From Kiloniellales bacterium (GTDB lineage Bacteria; Pseudomonadota; Alphaproteobacteria; Kiloniellales; JAKSDN01): DNA of 64,000 nt. The notes beneath the pieces are model-generated. The model was given only the letters and a program-made list of their open reading frames with translations, searched no databases and was not told the origin of the DNA. This document shows positions 1 to 9,024 of the stretch, piece by piece (position 1 is the first letter of the stretch; every line of letters starts with the position of its first letter). Location: contig JANQLT010000164.1 in NCBI GenBank assembly GCA_028280455.1, positions 1 to 64,000 on the forward strand. The letters are read 5' to 3'. Both the position numbers and the translations under genes were made by a program.

Positions 1-120
1 ATCGTTGACGGCCACCGAGTCCGCGAAGCGCTTGCTCACGTTGCGCACCTCGAGAACCGGCCTGCGCGCGGGATCCGGCGACTCCGAAATGGCCGCGGCT
101 TGTTGCCCTTGGGCTGCCAT
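1..120 (-). CDS. ABC transporter ATP-binding protein, N-terminal fragment
   Basis: Only the first 40 codons lie in the window; the gene runs off the left edge. The ATG is at 120-118. After a polar, alanine-rich lead of about 20 residues comes PVLEVRNVSKRFADSVAVND, the usual first beta strand and pre-Walker A segment of an ABC importer ATPase. The Walker A itself is outside the window. It lies just downstream of the binding-protein gene on the same strand, so the two probably belong to one polyamine-type (PotA/PotD-like) importer. The substrate is inferred only from the binding protein. Confidence 0.8.
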   Translation of the reverse strand, partial: MAAQGQQAAAISESPDPARRPVLEVRNVSKRFADSVAVND

Positions 121-160
121 CGAAATCCCCGCTCTTTCGTGGATCGACATCTAGCAAGCT

Positions 161-201
161 CGGCCGATCGGGGCGCCGCGATAGGGAGCCCCGACCGGCC
201 G
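161..201 (-). promoter_or_regulatory. Intercistronic hairpin between binding protein and ATPase genes
   Basis: CGGCCGATCGGGGC (161-174) pairs with GCCCCGACCGGCCG (188-201), a 14-bp stem with one mismatch and a 13-nt loop. It sits between the binding-protein stop (220) and the ATPase start (120). Such hairpins after a first binding-protein gene often stabilise its 3' end or partly terminate transcription, giving more binding protein than membrane components. There is no U-tract, so a strong terminator is unlikely. Confidence 0.55.
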
Positions 202-219
202 ATAGTCCAAGGGAGGACT

Positions 220-1347
220 CTATGAAGAGCGCAGGACTTCCCTGTCCCAGTACTCGACGATTTGGTCCCAAGCCGCGAAGTAGGCGTCATAGGGGAAGTA
301 CTTGAGCGCCTTGAACTCTTCTGGGGTTGTCGGGTTGATCTCGCCGTATAGCGCGTCTTCCTTGGCTATTGCCTCCGCCACCGAACGAATCGGCGTCACG
401 AAGCCGGCGTTGCGCGCATAGGCGGTCTGGAACGCCTCGGTGCAGAAGTAGTCGATCGCGGCCTCGGCGATCTCCTTCTTCTTGGTGTCCTTGGTGACGA
501 GCCAGAAGAGCTGCACGAAGGCCCGGTCCTCAAGGGGGGCGAACATGGCGACCGAATCCTCGCCGTCCTTGATCGCTTGATAGATCGCCGGGCTGTGCAC
601 GTTGCCGATCGCGACGTTGCCTTGGATGATGTTGAGGATCATGTCCGAGGCGGACTTCCACCAGAGGCTCACGCGGTCGGACTGGTCCTTGGAGAACTCC
701 AGGACGCCTTCGAGGTTGTTGGCCATCTCCTCGTGCGCCGTGCCGGGCCTGCCTTCGCTGTCGACCTTGATCGACGCCAGCGTTTGGAGCGACATGTAGA
801 AGGAGTTGTAGAGGCCGATCTTGCGGTCGAACTCGGGCTTCAGGAGATCCGACCAGCGCTGCGGCACGCTCTCGGTCTTGTCCTTGTTGTAGGTGCCGGC
901 GCCGAGCGCATCCGGCCAGGTCACGCCCCAACCCTCCTTGACGATCCAATTGTCGAGCATCTCCGGCGCGAAGTTCTTCATGTTCGGGATGCGACTGAAA
1001 TCGGCCTTCTGGAACAGCCCTTCGCGGACCGCCGGGTAGCCCTGGGTGGCGTCAGTCATGATGAGGTCGAAAGCCGGCTGGCCCGGCGGCGAGGCCTTCA
1101 GCTTGGGCACCGAATCCCACCAGCCCAGATCCAGCACGATCTGCGCGCCCGTGAGGTCGGCGAAGCCGGGTGCGAAATGCTCCGTGAACATGTCGCCCCA
1201 GGGGCCGGCATAGGTGAAGACGTTGATGCGCTCGCCCTTGTACATCTGACTGGCGGACGAGTAGCGCGGCAATATCGTGACGGTTGTCGCGACCGCGGCC
1301 GCAGCGCCAGTTGTTGCGAGAAACTCACGTCGGCTGAAACCTCTCAT
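220..1347 (-). CDS. Extracellular solute-binding protein, polyamine ABC importer type
   Basis: 375 residues. The N-terminus MRGFSRREFLATTGAAAA has a twin-arginine motif (SRREFL) followed by a hydrophobic stretch, so Tat export to the periplasm is likely. The body resembles family 1 / PotD-like binding proteins: early NVFTYAGPWGDMF segment, central YNKDKTESVPQRWSDLLKPE, and a C-terminal EAAIDYFCTEAFQTAYA region typical of spermidine/putrescine-type binding proteins. It is first in a minus-strand operon with the ATPase at 1-120 and divergent from a LysR gene, a likely regulator. The substrate could be a polyamine, an opine or another small organic; the sequence alone does not decide. Confidence 0.85.
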   Translation of the reverse strand: MRGFSRREFLATTGAAAAVATTVTILPRYSSASQMYKGERINVFTYAGPWGDMFTEHFAPGFADLTGAQIVLDLGWWDSVPKLKASPPGQPAFDLIMTDATQGYPAVREGLFQKADFSRIPNMKNFAPEMLDNWIVKEGWGVTWPDALGAGTYNKDKTESVPQRWSDLLKPEFDRKIGLYNSFYMSLQTLASIKVDSEGRPGTAHEEMANNLEGVLEFSKDQSDRVSLWWKSASDMILNIIQGNVAIGNVHSPAIYQAIKDGEDSVAMFAPLEDRAFVQLFWLVTKDTKKKEIAEAAIDYFCTEAFQTAYARNAGFVTPIRSVAEAIAKEDALYGEINPTTPEEFKALKYFPYDAYFAAWDQIVEYWDREVLRSS

Positions 1348-1406
1348 GAGAACTCCTCCCCAGTTGTCAGGTTATCCCCGATCTTAGGAAGGCCGATTGC
1401 ATCAAC

Positions 1407-1433
1407 TCAAATGATTTACTTTGATATATTTGA
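1407..1433. promoter_or_regulatory. AT-rich dyad, candidate LysR operator
   Basis: The 179-bp gap between the divergent binding-protein and LysR genes contains an AT-rich stretch with TCAAAT (1407-1412) and ATTTGA (1428-1433) as an inverted repeat, plus an inner TTTGA at 1420-1424. This dyad placement between a LysR gene and its divergent target is what LysR operators usually look like. Assignment is by position and symmetry only. Confidence 0.4.
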
Positions 1434-1526
1434 ATAAGGAAAGCTTATGACGTAGCCTTGCGTCACGCGATAGCCGTCGAGAGGGCGCAGTGATCTCGAC
1501 CTGGCGCGACGGTCGAGGGGCACAGC

Positions 1527-2438
1527 ATGAAGATCAGAGATCTCGAAACCTTCGTCTGGGTCGTCCGTTTGGGCAGCTTCACCGAAGCGGCGCACAAGCT
1601 GAACCTGAGTCAGCCCGCGGTCTCGATGCGCATTCGAGAGTTGGAGAACGGCTTGGGGCTCGATTTGCTCGACCGACGCCACAAGACCTTCCAGCTCACC
1701 GCCAAGGGGCGTGAGCTCATGGACTCCGCCATCAAGATCATTACCGAATGGAACGAAGCGCAATTGCGGCTCGGCGCTTCGAGCGCCGTCTCCGGGCGCG
1801 TTCGGCTCGGCGTGACGGAGACCGTCGCCTTGACCTGGCTGCCCGATTTCGTTGCCCGGCTGAACAAGGACTATCCCGGGATCGTCCTCGAGTTGGACGT
1901 CGGCCTGACTCAAAGTGTCTGGGACGATCTGGAGGCGGGTCGCATCGACCTCGCCTTGCTTCCGGGGCCGGCGCATGGGCCTGGGCTGATCACCATTCCC
2001 CTCGGAAAGATCCACTACACTTGGATGGCGAGTCCCAGGTTGGGCATTCCGAGCGAGACTCGATCTCCAAAAGACCTGCAGGCCTGGCCGATTGTCACGC
2101 TGTCTCGCGAGTCCAATCTCTACGACGTCATCGAGCAGTGGTTTCGCCGTGGCAACGCGGAGTCCAGACGAGTCGATGCCTGCAACAGCCTCGGCGTCGT
2201 CGCGCGCCTGACGGCCGCCGGTCTCGGCATCAGCTTGTTGCCGCCGAGCATCTATTCCCAAGAGGTTGCCGATGGACATCTCAGCATCATCGATGTCTCG
2301 CCGGCCATCGAGCCACTCGAGTTCGTGGCGGTCTACCGGCAGCGCCGCGGGGCCGTTCTCGAGCCGATCGTTGCCGAGGTCGCGCGCGGCATCAGCACCT
2401 TCGAGGGGGCGATGGATCCAGGGGAGCCGCGGCCCTAG
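1527..2438 (+). CDS. LysR-family transcriptional regulator
   Basis: 303 residues. The N-terminal winged helix-turn-helix is clear: MKIRDLETFVWVVRLGSFTE, then AAHKLNLSQPAVSMRIRELE, followed by a linker helix and a periplasmic-binding-protein-like effector domain from about residue 90 (GRVRLGVTETVALTWLPDF). The ATG at 1527 follows GAGGGG at good spacing. It is divergent from the binding-protein gene at 220-1347, so it probably controls that importer. The stop codon at 2436-2438 overlaps the first base of a long palindrome. Confidence 0.92.
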   Translation: MKIRDLETFVWVVRLGSFTEAAHKLNLSQPAVSMRIRELENGLGLDLLDRRHKTFQLTAKGRELMDSAIKIITEWNEAQLRLGASSAVSGRVRLGVTETVALTWLPDFVARLNKDYPGIVLELDVGLTQSVWDDLEAGRIDLALLPGPAHGPGLITIPLGKIHYTWMASPRLGIPSETRSPKDLQAWPIVTLSRESNLYDVIEQWFRRGNAESRRVDACNSLGVVARLTAAGLGISLLPPSIYSQEVADGHLSIIDVSPAIEPLEFVAVYRQRRGAVLEPIVAEVARGISTFEGAMDPGEPRP

Positions 2439-2562
2439 AGCAAGATGACGTGAGGTCGAATCGACCTCACGTCTGAATCTTGCTCTAAACTTGAAGAATA
2501 GAGCGGATTCACGCGATCAGGTCGAAGCACGAAGTGCTTCTACCTGCTCGCGATCCGCTCTA
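2437..2562. repeat. Tandem pair of long palindromes (interspersed-repeat candidate)
   Basis: Two palindromes in tandem. The first, 2437-2486, pairs AGAGCAAGAT and GACGTGAGGTCGA with their exact complements, leaving one 3-nt bulge and almost no loop (23 paired bases). The second, 2499-2562, has 10-bp outer arms TAGAGCGGAT/ATCCGCTCTA and a central stem GAAGCAC-GAA-GTGCTTC (2524-2540). They lie between convergent genes (LysR and the PEP-CTERM gene) and could end both transcripts. The nested symmetry suggests a small interspersed element rather than a plain terminator. The rest of the 2439-2725 gap holds no convincing gene. Confidence 0.65.
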
Positions 2563-2725
2563 GAAGCTGCGCCGGGCTGTGTCCTTGGCAAGCTTTGGAC
2601 CATGCTCGAGACCCCGCTGATCGCGATGACTGCCTAACTCGCCGGCATCGGGCGGACCAACGTCACGGCGCTGGCCGTCCAGTTCTTCTTCGACGGGGGC
2701 CGGTAGCGGGCTGCTCGGCCGAGGC

Positions 2726-3415
2726 CTACGGCGTTCTGACGGTCCGCCGGCGTCGGGCGAAGGCGAGGCCAGCCAGTCCGATGCCGAGGAGCGCCAGGGT
2801 GCCCGGCTCGGGAACGCCGACGATGTCGTTGGTCAGGTTGAAAGCCAAGCTCCTTTGAAAAACCGACCAAGGTTCACCATCGACGGTTCGGGTCGCGAAG
2901 GTTCCGAGTTGGTCAGATGTCGACCAGGCCCACCTAACACTGGAGCCAATAGTATCGTTGACGATCGACAGGAAATAGTCGCCGGGTCCGAGCAGCAGAT
3001 CGGGTATGACGACCGAGTAGGCATATTCGTCGAAAGCTCCGCCAACCTGGTTTCCGGTGGCCGTGCGGCTGGCGCCGTTTGCTATATTCAGGTTCAGCAC
3101 GGTCGGGTTTATCTCAGGGACTCCGACGGCAACATTGTAAATGCGAATCGTGAAATCGTCCTCCGTTGGAATGGGACTGTTTGGGCTGTATACGCCCCAC
3201 CAATGGACGTCTCTGATCGTCTGTGTCATGGCGAAGGTGAAGAAATCGCCAGCCTGCTGAACAGAGACGAAATCGCTAACGGCAGCGGTGACTTGGTCGG
3301 GCATGCCGTTGTCGAAGATGATGGCGGCCCGCGCGTCCGTCGCGGTCAAGTGCCACGCAAGGCTCACAAGGGCGAGCCCGCGAAGCAAACCTCTCGCAAA
3401 TCTCAGCATCTCCAT
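2726..3415 (-). CDS. PEP-CTERM sorting domain protein
   Basis: 229 residues. An N-terminal signal peptide (about residues 1-31, ending near TDARA) precedes a beta-rich, low-charge secreted domain. The C-terminus has the full PEP-CTERM tripartite signal: VPEPGTL, a hydrophobic helix (ALLGIGLAGLAFA) and a basic tail (RRRRTVR). In known systems this signal is cut by exosortase (EpsH/XrtA) and the protein goes to the surface or exopolysaccharide matrix. No exosortase gene is in this window. The function of the secreted domain (about residues 32-200) is not recognisable by eye. Confidence 0.85.
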   Translation of the reverse strand: MEMLRFARGLLRGLALVSLAWHLTATDARAAIIFDNGMPDQVTAAVSDFVSVQQAGDFFTFAMTQTIRDVHWWGVYSPNSPIPTEDDFTIRIYNVAVGVPEINPTVLNLNIANGASRTATGNQVGGAFDEYAYSVVIPDLLLGPGDYFLSIVNDTIGSSVRWAWSTSDQLGTFATRTVDGEPWSVFQRSLAFNLTNDIVGVPEPGTLALLGIGLAGLAFARRRRTVRTP

Positions 3416-3564
3416 TCCCTCGGTGCCGAACCGGAATGATTGGATTTGAGAACGATTCTATCACTGGTGGCTCTCGGAGCCTAGCTCTCCGCCATGACGG
3501 GGTCTTGGCGGCCGGCAGCTTTCGACGCCTTGTCGCCCTCCACGGCCGAGAGTAAGACATCGCC

Positions 3565-5250
3565 ATGACCGACTCCCTAGCCATCGCGCTGGCGCAGATC
3601 AATCCGACCGTGGGCGACATCCCGGGCAACGGCAGGCGCATCCTCGAAGCGCGCGCCGAAGCGGCGGGGCAGGGCTCCGACCTGGTGGTCACCACGGAGC
3701 TCGGCCTGGTCGGCTATCCGCCCGAGGACCTGGTGCTCAAGCCGATGTTCCTGGAGCGCGCCCGCGCCGAGCTGGAAAGCCTGGCGGCGGTGACGGCCGA
3801 CGGCGGCCCGGCGCTCCTGGTCGGTCTGCCCTGGCTCGAGGAGGGTGCCGGCACGCCGCTGCGCGAGCACGTCTTCAACGCCTTCGCCCTGCTGGACGAA
3901 GGCGCCGTCAAGACGCTGCGCTTCAAGCACGAGCTGCCGAACTACGGCGTGTTCGACGAGGCGCGGGTCTTCAAGGCGGGACCGTTGCCGGGGCCGGTCA
4001 ATTTCCGCGGCGTGCGCTTGGGTCTGCCGATCTGCGAGGACATCTGGCTCCCGGACGTCTGCGAGTGCCTGGCCGAGTCCGGCGCCGAGATCCTGGTCGT
4101 GCCGAACGGCTCGCCCTTCGAGACCACCAAGGGCGATCAGCGCCTGCAGCACGCCGTGGCCCGGGTGACCGAGACCGGTCTGCCGATGATCTACGTCCAC
4201 CAGGTAGGCGGCCAGGACGAGCTGGTCTTCGACGGCGCCTCCTTCGTGCTGGCCGGGGACTGCAGCCTGCGCGTCCAGTTGCCGCAGTTCGAGGAGACGC
4301 TGGTCACGACCCGGTGGCGCCGCGGCGGTGACGGGCGGTGGGACTGCGAAGCGCTGCCCAGCGCGCCGCCGGACGAGGGACCGGAGCTGATCTACCGCGC
4401 CCTGCAGCTCGGCCTGCGCGACTATGTCGGCAAGAACGGCTTTCCGGGCGTCATCATCGGCCTGTCCGGCGGCATCGATTCGGCACTCTCCGCGGCCATC
4501 GCCACGGATGCGCTGGGCGCCGACAAGGTGCGCTGCGTGATGATGCCCTCGCCCTACACCAGCGACGACAGCCTGGAGGACGCCGCCGAGTGCGCCCGGC
4601 TGCTCGGCATCAGGCTCGACGAGGTCGGCATCGAGCCGGCGATGATGGCCTTCGAGACCATGCTGCGGCCCTTGTTCGACGGCCGGCCGGCCGACGTCGC
4701 GGAAGAGAACCTGCAGGCGCGCTCGCGCGGCCTCACCCTTATGGCGATCTCCAACAAGTTCGGCGACATGGTGCTCTCGACCGGCAACAAGTCGGAGATG
4801 TCGGTCGGTTACGCCACGCTCTACGGCGACATGTGCGGCGGCTACAACGTCCTCAAGGACCTCTACAAGACCGAGGTCTATCGCCTCTCGCGCTGGCGCA
4901 ACCAGGCGGCGCCCAAGGGCGGGCTCGGCCCGGCCGGCCGGGTGATCCCGGAGCGCATCATCACCAAGGCGCCGACCGCCGAGCTGCGGCCCAATCAGAC
5001 CGACCAGGACAGCCTGCCGCCCTACGAGGCGCTTGACGACATCCTGGCCTGCCTGATCGAGGAGGAGATGGGCGTCGAGCAGATCGCCGAGCGCGGCCAC
5101 GACAAGGCGGTGGTGCTGCGGGTCTGGCGCCTGCTGGAGAACGCCGAGTACAAGCGCCGCCAGGCGCCGCCGGGGGTCAAGATCACGGCCCGCGCCTTCG
5201 GCCGCGACCGCCGCTATCCCATCACCAACGCCTTCAAGGGGCCGGCCTGA
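3565..5250 (+). CDS. nadE: NAD+ synthase, glutamine-hydrolysing
   Basis: 561 residues with the two-domain layout of glutamine-dependent NAD synthetase. The N-terminal nitrilase-like glutaminase (about 1-250) shows the catalytic triad Glu45 (TTELGLVGYPPEDL), Lys121 (RFKHELPNYG) and Cys157 (LPICEDIW). The C-terminal ATP-pyrophosphatase domain carries the PP-loop SGGIDS at 301-306 and a later STGNKSE motif. It converts deamido-NAD, ATP and glutamine (through a channelled ammonia) to NAD+. Length and motif spacing are normal and it appears intact. Confidence 0.96.
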   Translation: MTDSLAIALAQINPTVGDIPGNGRRILEARAEAAGQGSDLVVTTELGLVGYPPEDLVLKPMFLERARAELESLAAVTADGGPALLVGLPWLEEGAGTPLREHVFNAFALLDEGAVKTLRFKHELPNYGVFDEARVFKAGPLPGPVNFRGVRLGLPICEDIWLPDVCECLAESGAEILVVPNGSPFETTKGDQRLQHAVARVTETGLPMIYVHQVGGQDELVFDGASFVLAGDCSLRVQLPQFEETLVTTRWRRGGDGRWDCEALPSAPPDEGPELIYRALQLGLRDYVGKNGFPGVIIGLSGGIDSALSAAIATDALGADKVRCVMMPSPYTSDDSLEDAAECARLLGIRLDEVGIEPAMMAFETMLRPLFDGRPADVAEENLQARSRGLTLMAISNKFGDMVLSTGNKSEMSVGYATLYGDMCGGYNVLKDLYKTEVYRLSRWRNQAAPKGGLGPAGRVIPERIITKAPTAELRPNQTDQDSLPPYEALDDILACLIEEEMGVEQIAERGHDKAVVLRVWRLLENAEYKRRQAPPGVKITARAFGRDRRYPITNAFKGPA

Positions 5251-5261
5251 CCGGCCGTCCC

Positions 5262-5282
5262 GGCGGCTGCCCCAAAGCCGCC
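5262..5282 (+). terminator. GC-rich hairpin after nadE
   Basis: GGCGGCT (5262-5268) and AGCCGCC (5276-5282) form a perfect 7-bp stem with a 7-nt loop, starting 12 bases after the nadE stop. There is no U-tract, so it is either a weak or Rho-assisted terminator or a 3'-end stabiliser. Confidence 0.35.
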
Positions 5283-5352
5283 ACGGCCCCGCCGATTTGC
5301 CGCGGGCGACTCCGCCGAAAGGTCTAGGCTCGCCGCGACGAAAGGTTGTGGC

Positions 5353-6381
5353 ATGGCCGGCGAAGCGTCGCCTCGAGACTCAGGGTTTCTCGACCCGGGC
5401 GAAGGCCTGGCCCTGCTGCTCGCCGTGCCGCCGCTCGCGGTCGTCGTGATCAGCCAGGTCCTCTTCGAGGTCGCCGGCTTCGATCTCTTGCCCCTGGGCC
5501 AGGAGGTCCAGGATTTCGTCCGCCGCACGGGGCCGGTGCCGCTCGACACCCGCCTGGGCGACATGGAAACGCGGCTCTTCTGGGCGCTCTCCGCGTTCGC
5601 CGCCATGGCCGCCGCCCTGGCCCTTACCATCGTCGCCCTCGCCATCCTGGTGCGCTCGGTGACGACGCGGGGCCTCAGGCTCTTCGTGCCTATCGGCTTC
5701 GCCTTGATCGTCCTCGGCCTGCTGTCCTTCTACTACGCCATGGTGGCCGAGACGCCGATCGCCGGCATGTTCCGCTTCACCTACGATAACCTGGTGGCGG
5801 CCTCCCTCGATCCGGGCTTCCTCGTCGTCGTCAGGTGGCTGGTGATCTTCCTCAACCTGCTGTCCGTGGTCGCGCCCTTGAGCGCCATGATGGCGGCCTG
5901 CAGCACCCTCGCGCCGCCGCGCCACGGCGGCCCGGGCGACGTGGCCTTTCTCGCCGGACAGGTGCGCTTCCTGAAGGTCCTGGTGGTGCTGGGCTCGACC
6001 TATCTGGTGGCCGGCGTCCTCAACATGGGCGTCTGGCTGGCCTGGCCGGCGAAGCTGATCGGCTCGGAGGCCCATGCCGCCCAGGTCGAGAGCCTGGCCG
6101 GCACGATCAGCATCTACTGGGGCGGCTGCTTCACGGTGCTGATCGCCGCCTTCTACGCGCCGGCCATGATCCTGTTGCGCGATCGCGCCGAGACGGTGAT
6201 CGCCCGCAGCCCCGCCTCGACGGGCGGCATGACGGTCGAGAAGTTCCTGGAGGACCACGGCATTTCGCTCTCGCTCGGCAAGCAGCTGCCGCAGATCGCC
6301 GCGGTCCTGGCGCCGCTTCTGGCCGGGCCGATCGGCTCGGCCATCACCAGCCTGGCCGGCGCCTTGCCCATGCCGGGCTGA
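5353..6381 (+). CDS. Conserved-looking multi-pass membrane protein, function unknown
   Basis: 342 residues from ATG 5353. About six membrane helices by hydrophobicity, near residues 19-40, 75-99, 108-127, 154-180, 202-225 and 250-275. The last 50 residues contain a soluble amphipathic region (VEKFLEDHGISLSLGK) and a final hydrophobic glycine/alanine-rich stretch. I do not recognise the family. It lies alone between nadE and the cysS leader, with a 102-bp gap upstream, so it may be co-transcribed with nadE. Codon use matches its neighbours. Confidence 0.75.
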   Translation: MAGEASPRDSGFLDPGEGLALLLAVPPLAVVVISQVLFEVAGFDLLPLGQEVQDFVRRTGPVPLDTRLGDMETRLFWALSAFAAMAAALALTIVALAILVRSVTTRGLRLFVPIGFALIVLGLLSFYYAMVAETPIAGMFRFTYDNLVAASLDPGFLVVVRWLVIFLNLLSVVAPLSAMMAACSTLAPPRHGGPGDVAFLAGQVRFLKVLVVLGSTYLVAGVLNMGVWLAWPAKLIGSEAHAAQVESLAGTISIYWGGCFTVLIAAFYAPAMILLRDRAETVIARSPASTGGMTVEKFLEDHGISLSLGKQLPQIAAVLAPLLAGPIGSAITSLAGALPMPG

Positions 6382-6410
6382 CGCGGCCCGGCGGGGCCGG
6401 CAGAGCGGCC

Positions 6411-6439
6411 TTTACAGCCGGCGCCGCCAGCGGATAGGT
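6411..6439 (+). promoter_or_regulatory. Candidate promoter for the cysS leader
   Basis: TTTACA (6411-6416) matches a -35 box at five of six positions. A weak -10-like ATAGGT lies 17 bp further on (6434-6439). A start site 6-8 bases after this would fall at or next to the leader ATG at 6447, giving a leaderless or nearly leaderless peptide. The -10 match is poor, so this is tentative. Confidence 0.35.
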
Positions 6440-6446
6440 TGCGCCC

Positions 6447-6479
6447 ATGAGCGCTTACGACCGTCGATGTTGCTACTGA
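6447..6479 (+). CDS. Short leader peptide with tandem Cys codons (MSAYDRRCCY)
   Basis: A 10-codon frame, ATG 6447 to TGA 6479, encodes MSAYDRRCCY, with adjacent cysteine codons TGT TGC at 6468-6473 near its end. It lies 69 bp upstream of the cysteinyl-tRNA synthetase start. An AGG at 6436-6438 could serve as a weak ribosome site if the transcript begins further upstream. Position, length and the two consecutive Cys codons are as expected for an amino-acid-sensing leader whose translation slows when charged Cys-tRNA is scarce. Expression is not shown by sequence alone. Confidence 0.65.
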   Translation: MSAYDRRCCY

Positions 6480-6534
6480 GCCTGCGCCCCACCGGCCGCG
6501 GGCCGGTCTGCATGCGACAATCGTTATCCGGTCG
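6458..6534 (+). promoter_or_regulatory. Probable cysteine-responsive attenuator of cysS
   Basis: Two competing structures are visible. A long-range helix joins the leader coding region to the cysS 5' region: CGACCG (6458-6463) with CGGTCG (6529-6534), and CGATGTTGC (6465-6473) with GCGACAATCG (6514-6523, one bulged A, one G-U pair). The Cys codons lie in its 5' arm, and its 3' arm ends at the GAAAG (6534-6538) that is the likely cysS ribosome site. Enclosed is a perfect hairpin ACCGGCC-GCG-GGCCGGT (6491-6507). A ribosome stalled at the Cys codons would open the long helix and free the cysS start region. Confidence 0.55.
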
Positions 6535-6548
6535 AAAGTGATCCCATC

Positions 6549-7931
<1,383 letters not shown>

Positions 7932-7960
7932 GAGGTCTTTCGGCGGCGGCAAATCGACTG

Positions 7961-8150
7961 CCCCCTCACCCAGCTCCGGCTAAGCTCGACCTGCGGTCTC
8001 GCTAAGCCTACACATCCCTCTCCCCGTCGGGGGCGAGGGGTTTGTTCTGAGATCTGCTCCTGTTTTTCCCTCTCCCCCGACGAGGGAGAGGGATGCGAAA
8101 GCTTGGCGAGGACGCAGTCCGCGCCTAGCTGAAGCTGGGTGAGGGGGGCG
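7961..8150. repeat. Long imperfect inverted repeat, copy 1 of the CCCCTCACCC family
   Basis: Starts CCCCCTCACCCAGCT and ends AGCTGGGTGAGGGGGG, with a second pair of arms inside (CCCTCTCCCCGTCGGGGG and its near-complement in the second half). About 190 bp, lying between cysS and the AIM24-family gene. Near-identical outer arms recur at 9025-9236 and 28039-28110, always in gaps after genes. Confidence 0.7.
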
Positions 8151-8208
8151 GTTGTTTGGCCGCCGTGTTAGACACCGCCAATCCGCAAGACAGACGAGGG
8201 CAGGGCCA

Positions 8209-8994
8209 ATGAGCCGAGTGGACGAGATCGACTACGAGATCTACGGCGAGGACATCCAGTTCGTCGAGATCGAGCTGGATCCCGACGAGAGCGCCATCTC
8301 CGAGGCCGGCGCCATGATGTACAAGTCGCCGAGCGTCGAGATGGACAGCGTGTTCGGCGACGGCTCGGGCGGCGGCCTGTTCGACTCCCTGGTCGGCGCC
8401 GGCAAGCGGCTGCTGACCGGCGAGAGCCTCTTCGTCACCGTCTTCACCCATCGCGGCAGCGGCAAGGCGCATGTCGCCTTCGCCGCGCCCTATCCCGGGA
8501 CGATCATCCCGGTGCACCTGCCCGACGTCGGCGGCACCTTGATCTGCCAGAAGGATTCCTTCCTCTGCGCCGCCAAGGGCGTGTCGATCGGCATCGCGCT
8601 GCAGAAGCGCATCCTCACCGGCCTGTTCGGCGGCGAGGGCTTCATCATGCAGCGCTTGGAGGGCGAGGGCTGGTGCTTCGTCCATGCCGGCGGCACGCTG
8701 ACCCGCAAGGAGCTGGCGGCGGGCGAGGAGATCCACGTCGATACCGGCTGCGTCGTCGGCTACACCGAGCAGGTCGACTTCGAGCTCGAGCGGGCCGGCG
8801 GCATCAAGTCGATGATCTTCGGCGGCGAGGGCGTGTTCTTCGCCCGGCTGCGCGGGCCGGGCAGCGTCTGGATCCAGTCCATGCCCTTCTCGCGCCTGGC
8901 CGGCCGCATCCTCGCCAACCTGCCGAAGCGCGGCTCCGGCAAGGGCGAAGGCTCCTTGCTCGGCACGGCCGGCGACGTCATGCGCGGGGATTGA
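8209..8994 (+). CDS. AIM24 / TIGR00266 family protein
   Basis: 261 residues. The ATG at 8209 is chosen over an upstream in-frame start at 8152, which lies in the repeat edge; a purine-rich GAGGGCAGGG precedes 8209. Features of the family: early YEIYGEDIQFVEIELDP, AMMYKSPSVEMDS followed by a glycine-rich loop, and repeated beta-strand segments ending with GGGEGVFFARLRGPGSVWIQS-type sequence near residues 205-225. The family is widespread and soluble, with no agreed biochemical role; the yeast member AIM24 is mitochondrial. Flanked on both sides by copies of the same inverted repeat. Confidence 0.85.
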   Translation: MSRVDEIDYEIYGEDIQFVEIELDPDESAISEAGAMMYKSPSVEMDSVFGDGSGGGLFDSLVGAGKRLLTGESLFVTVFTHRGSGKAHVAFAAPYPGTIIPVHLPDVGGTLICQKDSFLCAAKGVSIGIALQKRILTGLFGGEGFIMQRLEGEGWCFVHAGGTLTRKELAAGEEIHVDTGCVVGYTEQVDFELERAGGIKSMIFGGEGVFFARLRGPGSVWIQSMPFSRLAGRILANLPKRGSGKGEGSLLGTAGDVMRGD

Positions 8995-9024
8995 GAGGGC
9001 TGGTCCTTTCCGAAGCGGCCGCGC

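Noticed and set aside
577-1437. 286-codon plus-strand frame opposite the binding-protein gene
   Set aside because: It is the antisense of a well-supported Tat-exported protein; its Arg/Val/Asp-rich composition is typical of a reverse-frame shadow in GC-rich DNA.
2603-2706. Possible remnant of a membrane protein gene (a frame with one internal stop)
   Set aside because: Only about 33 codons with a hydrophobic flavour and no similarity I can name; too little to call a pseudogene.
6491-6507. The hairpin before cysS read as a Rho-independent terminator
   Set aside because: It has no U-tract after it; it fits better as a folding partner in a translational switch.
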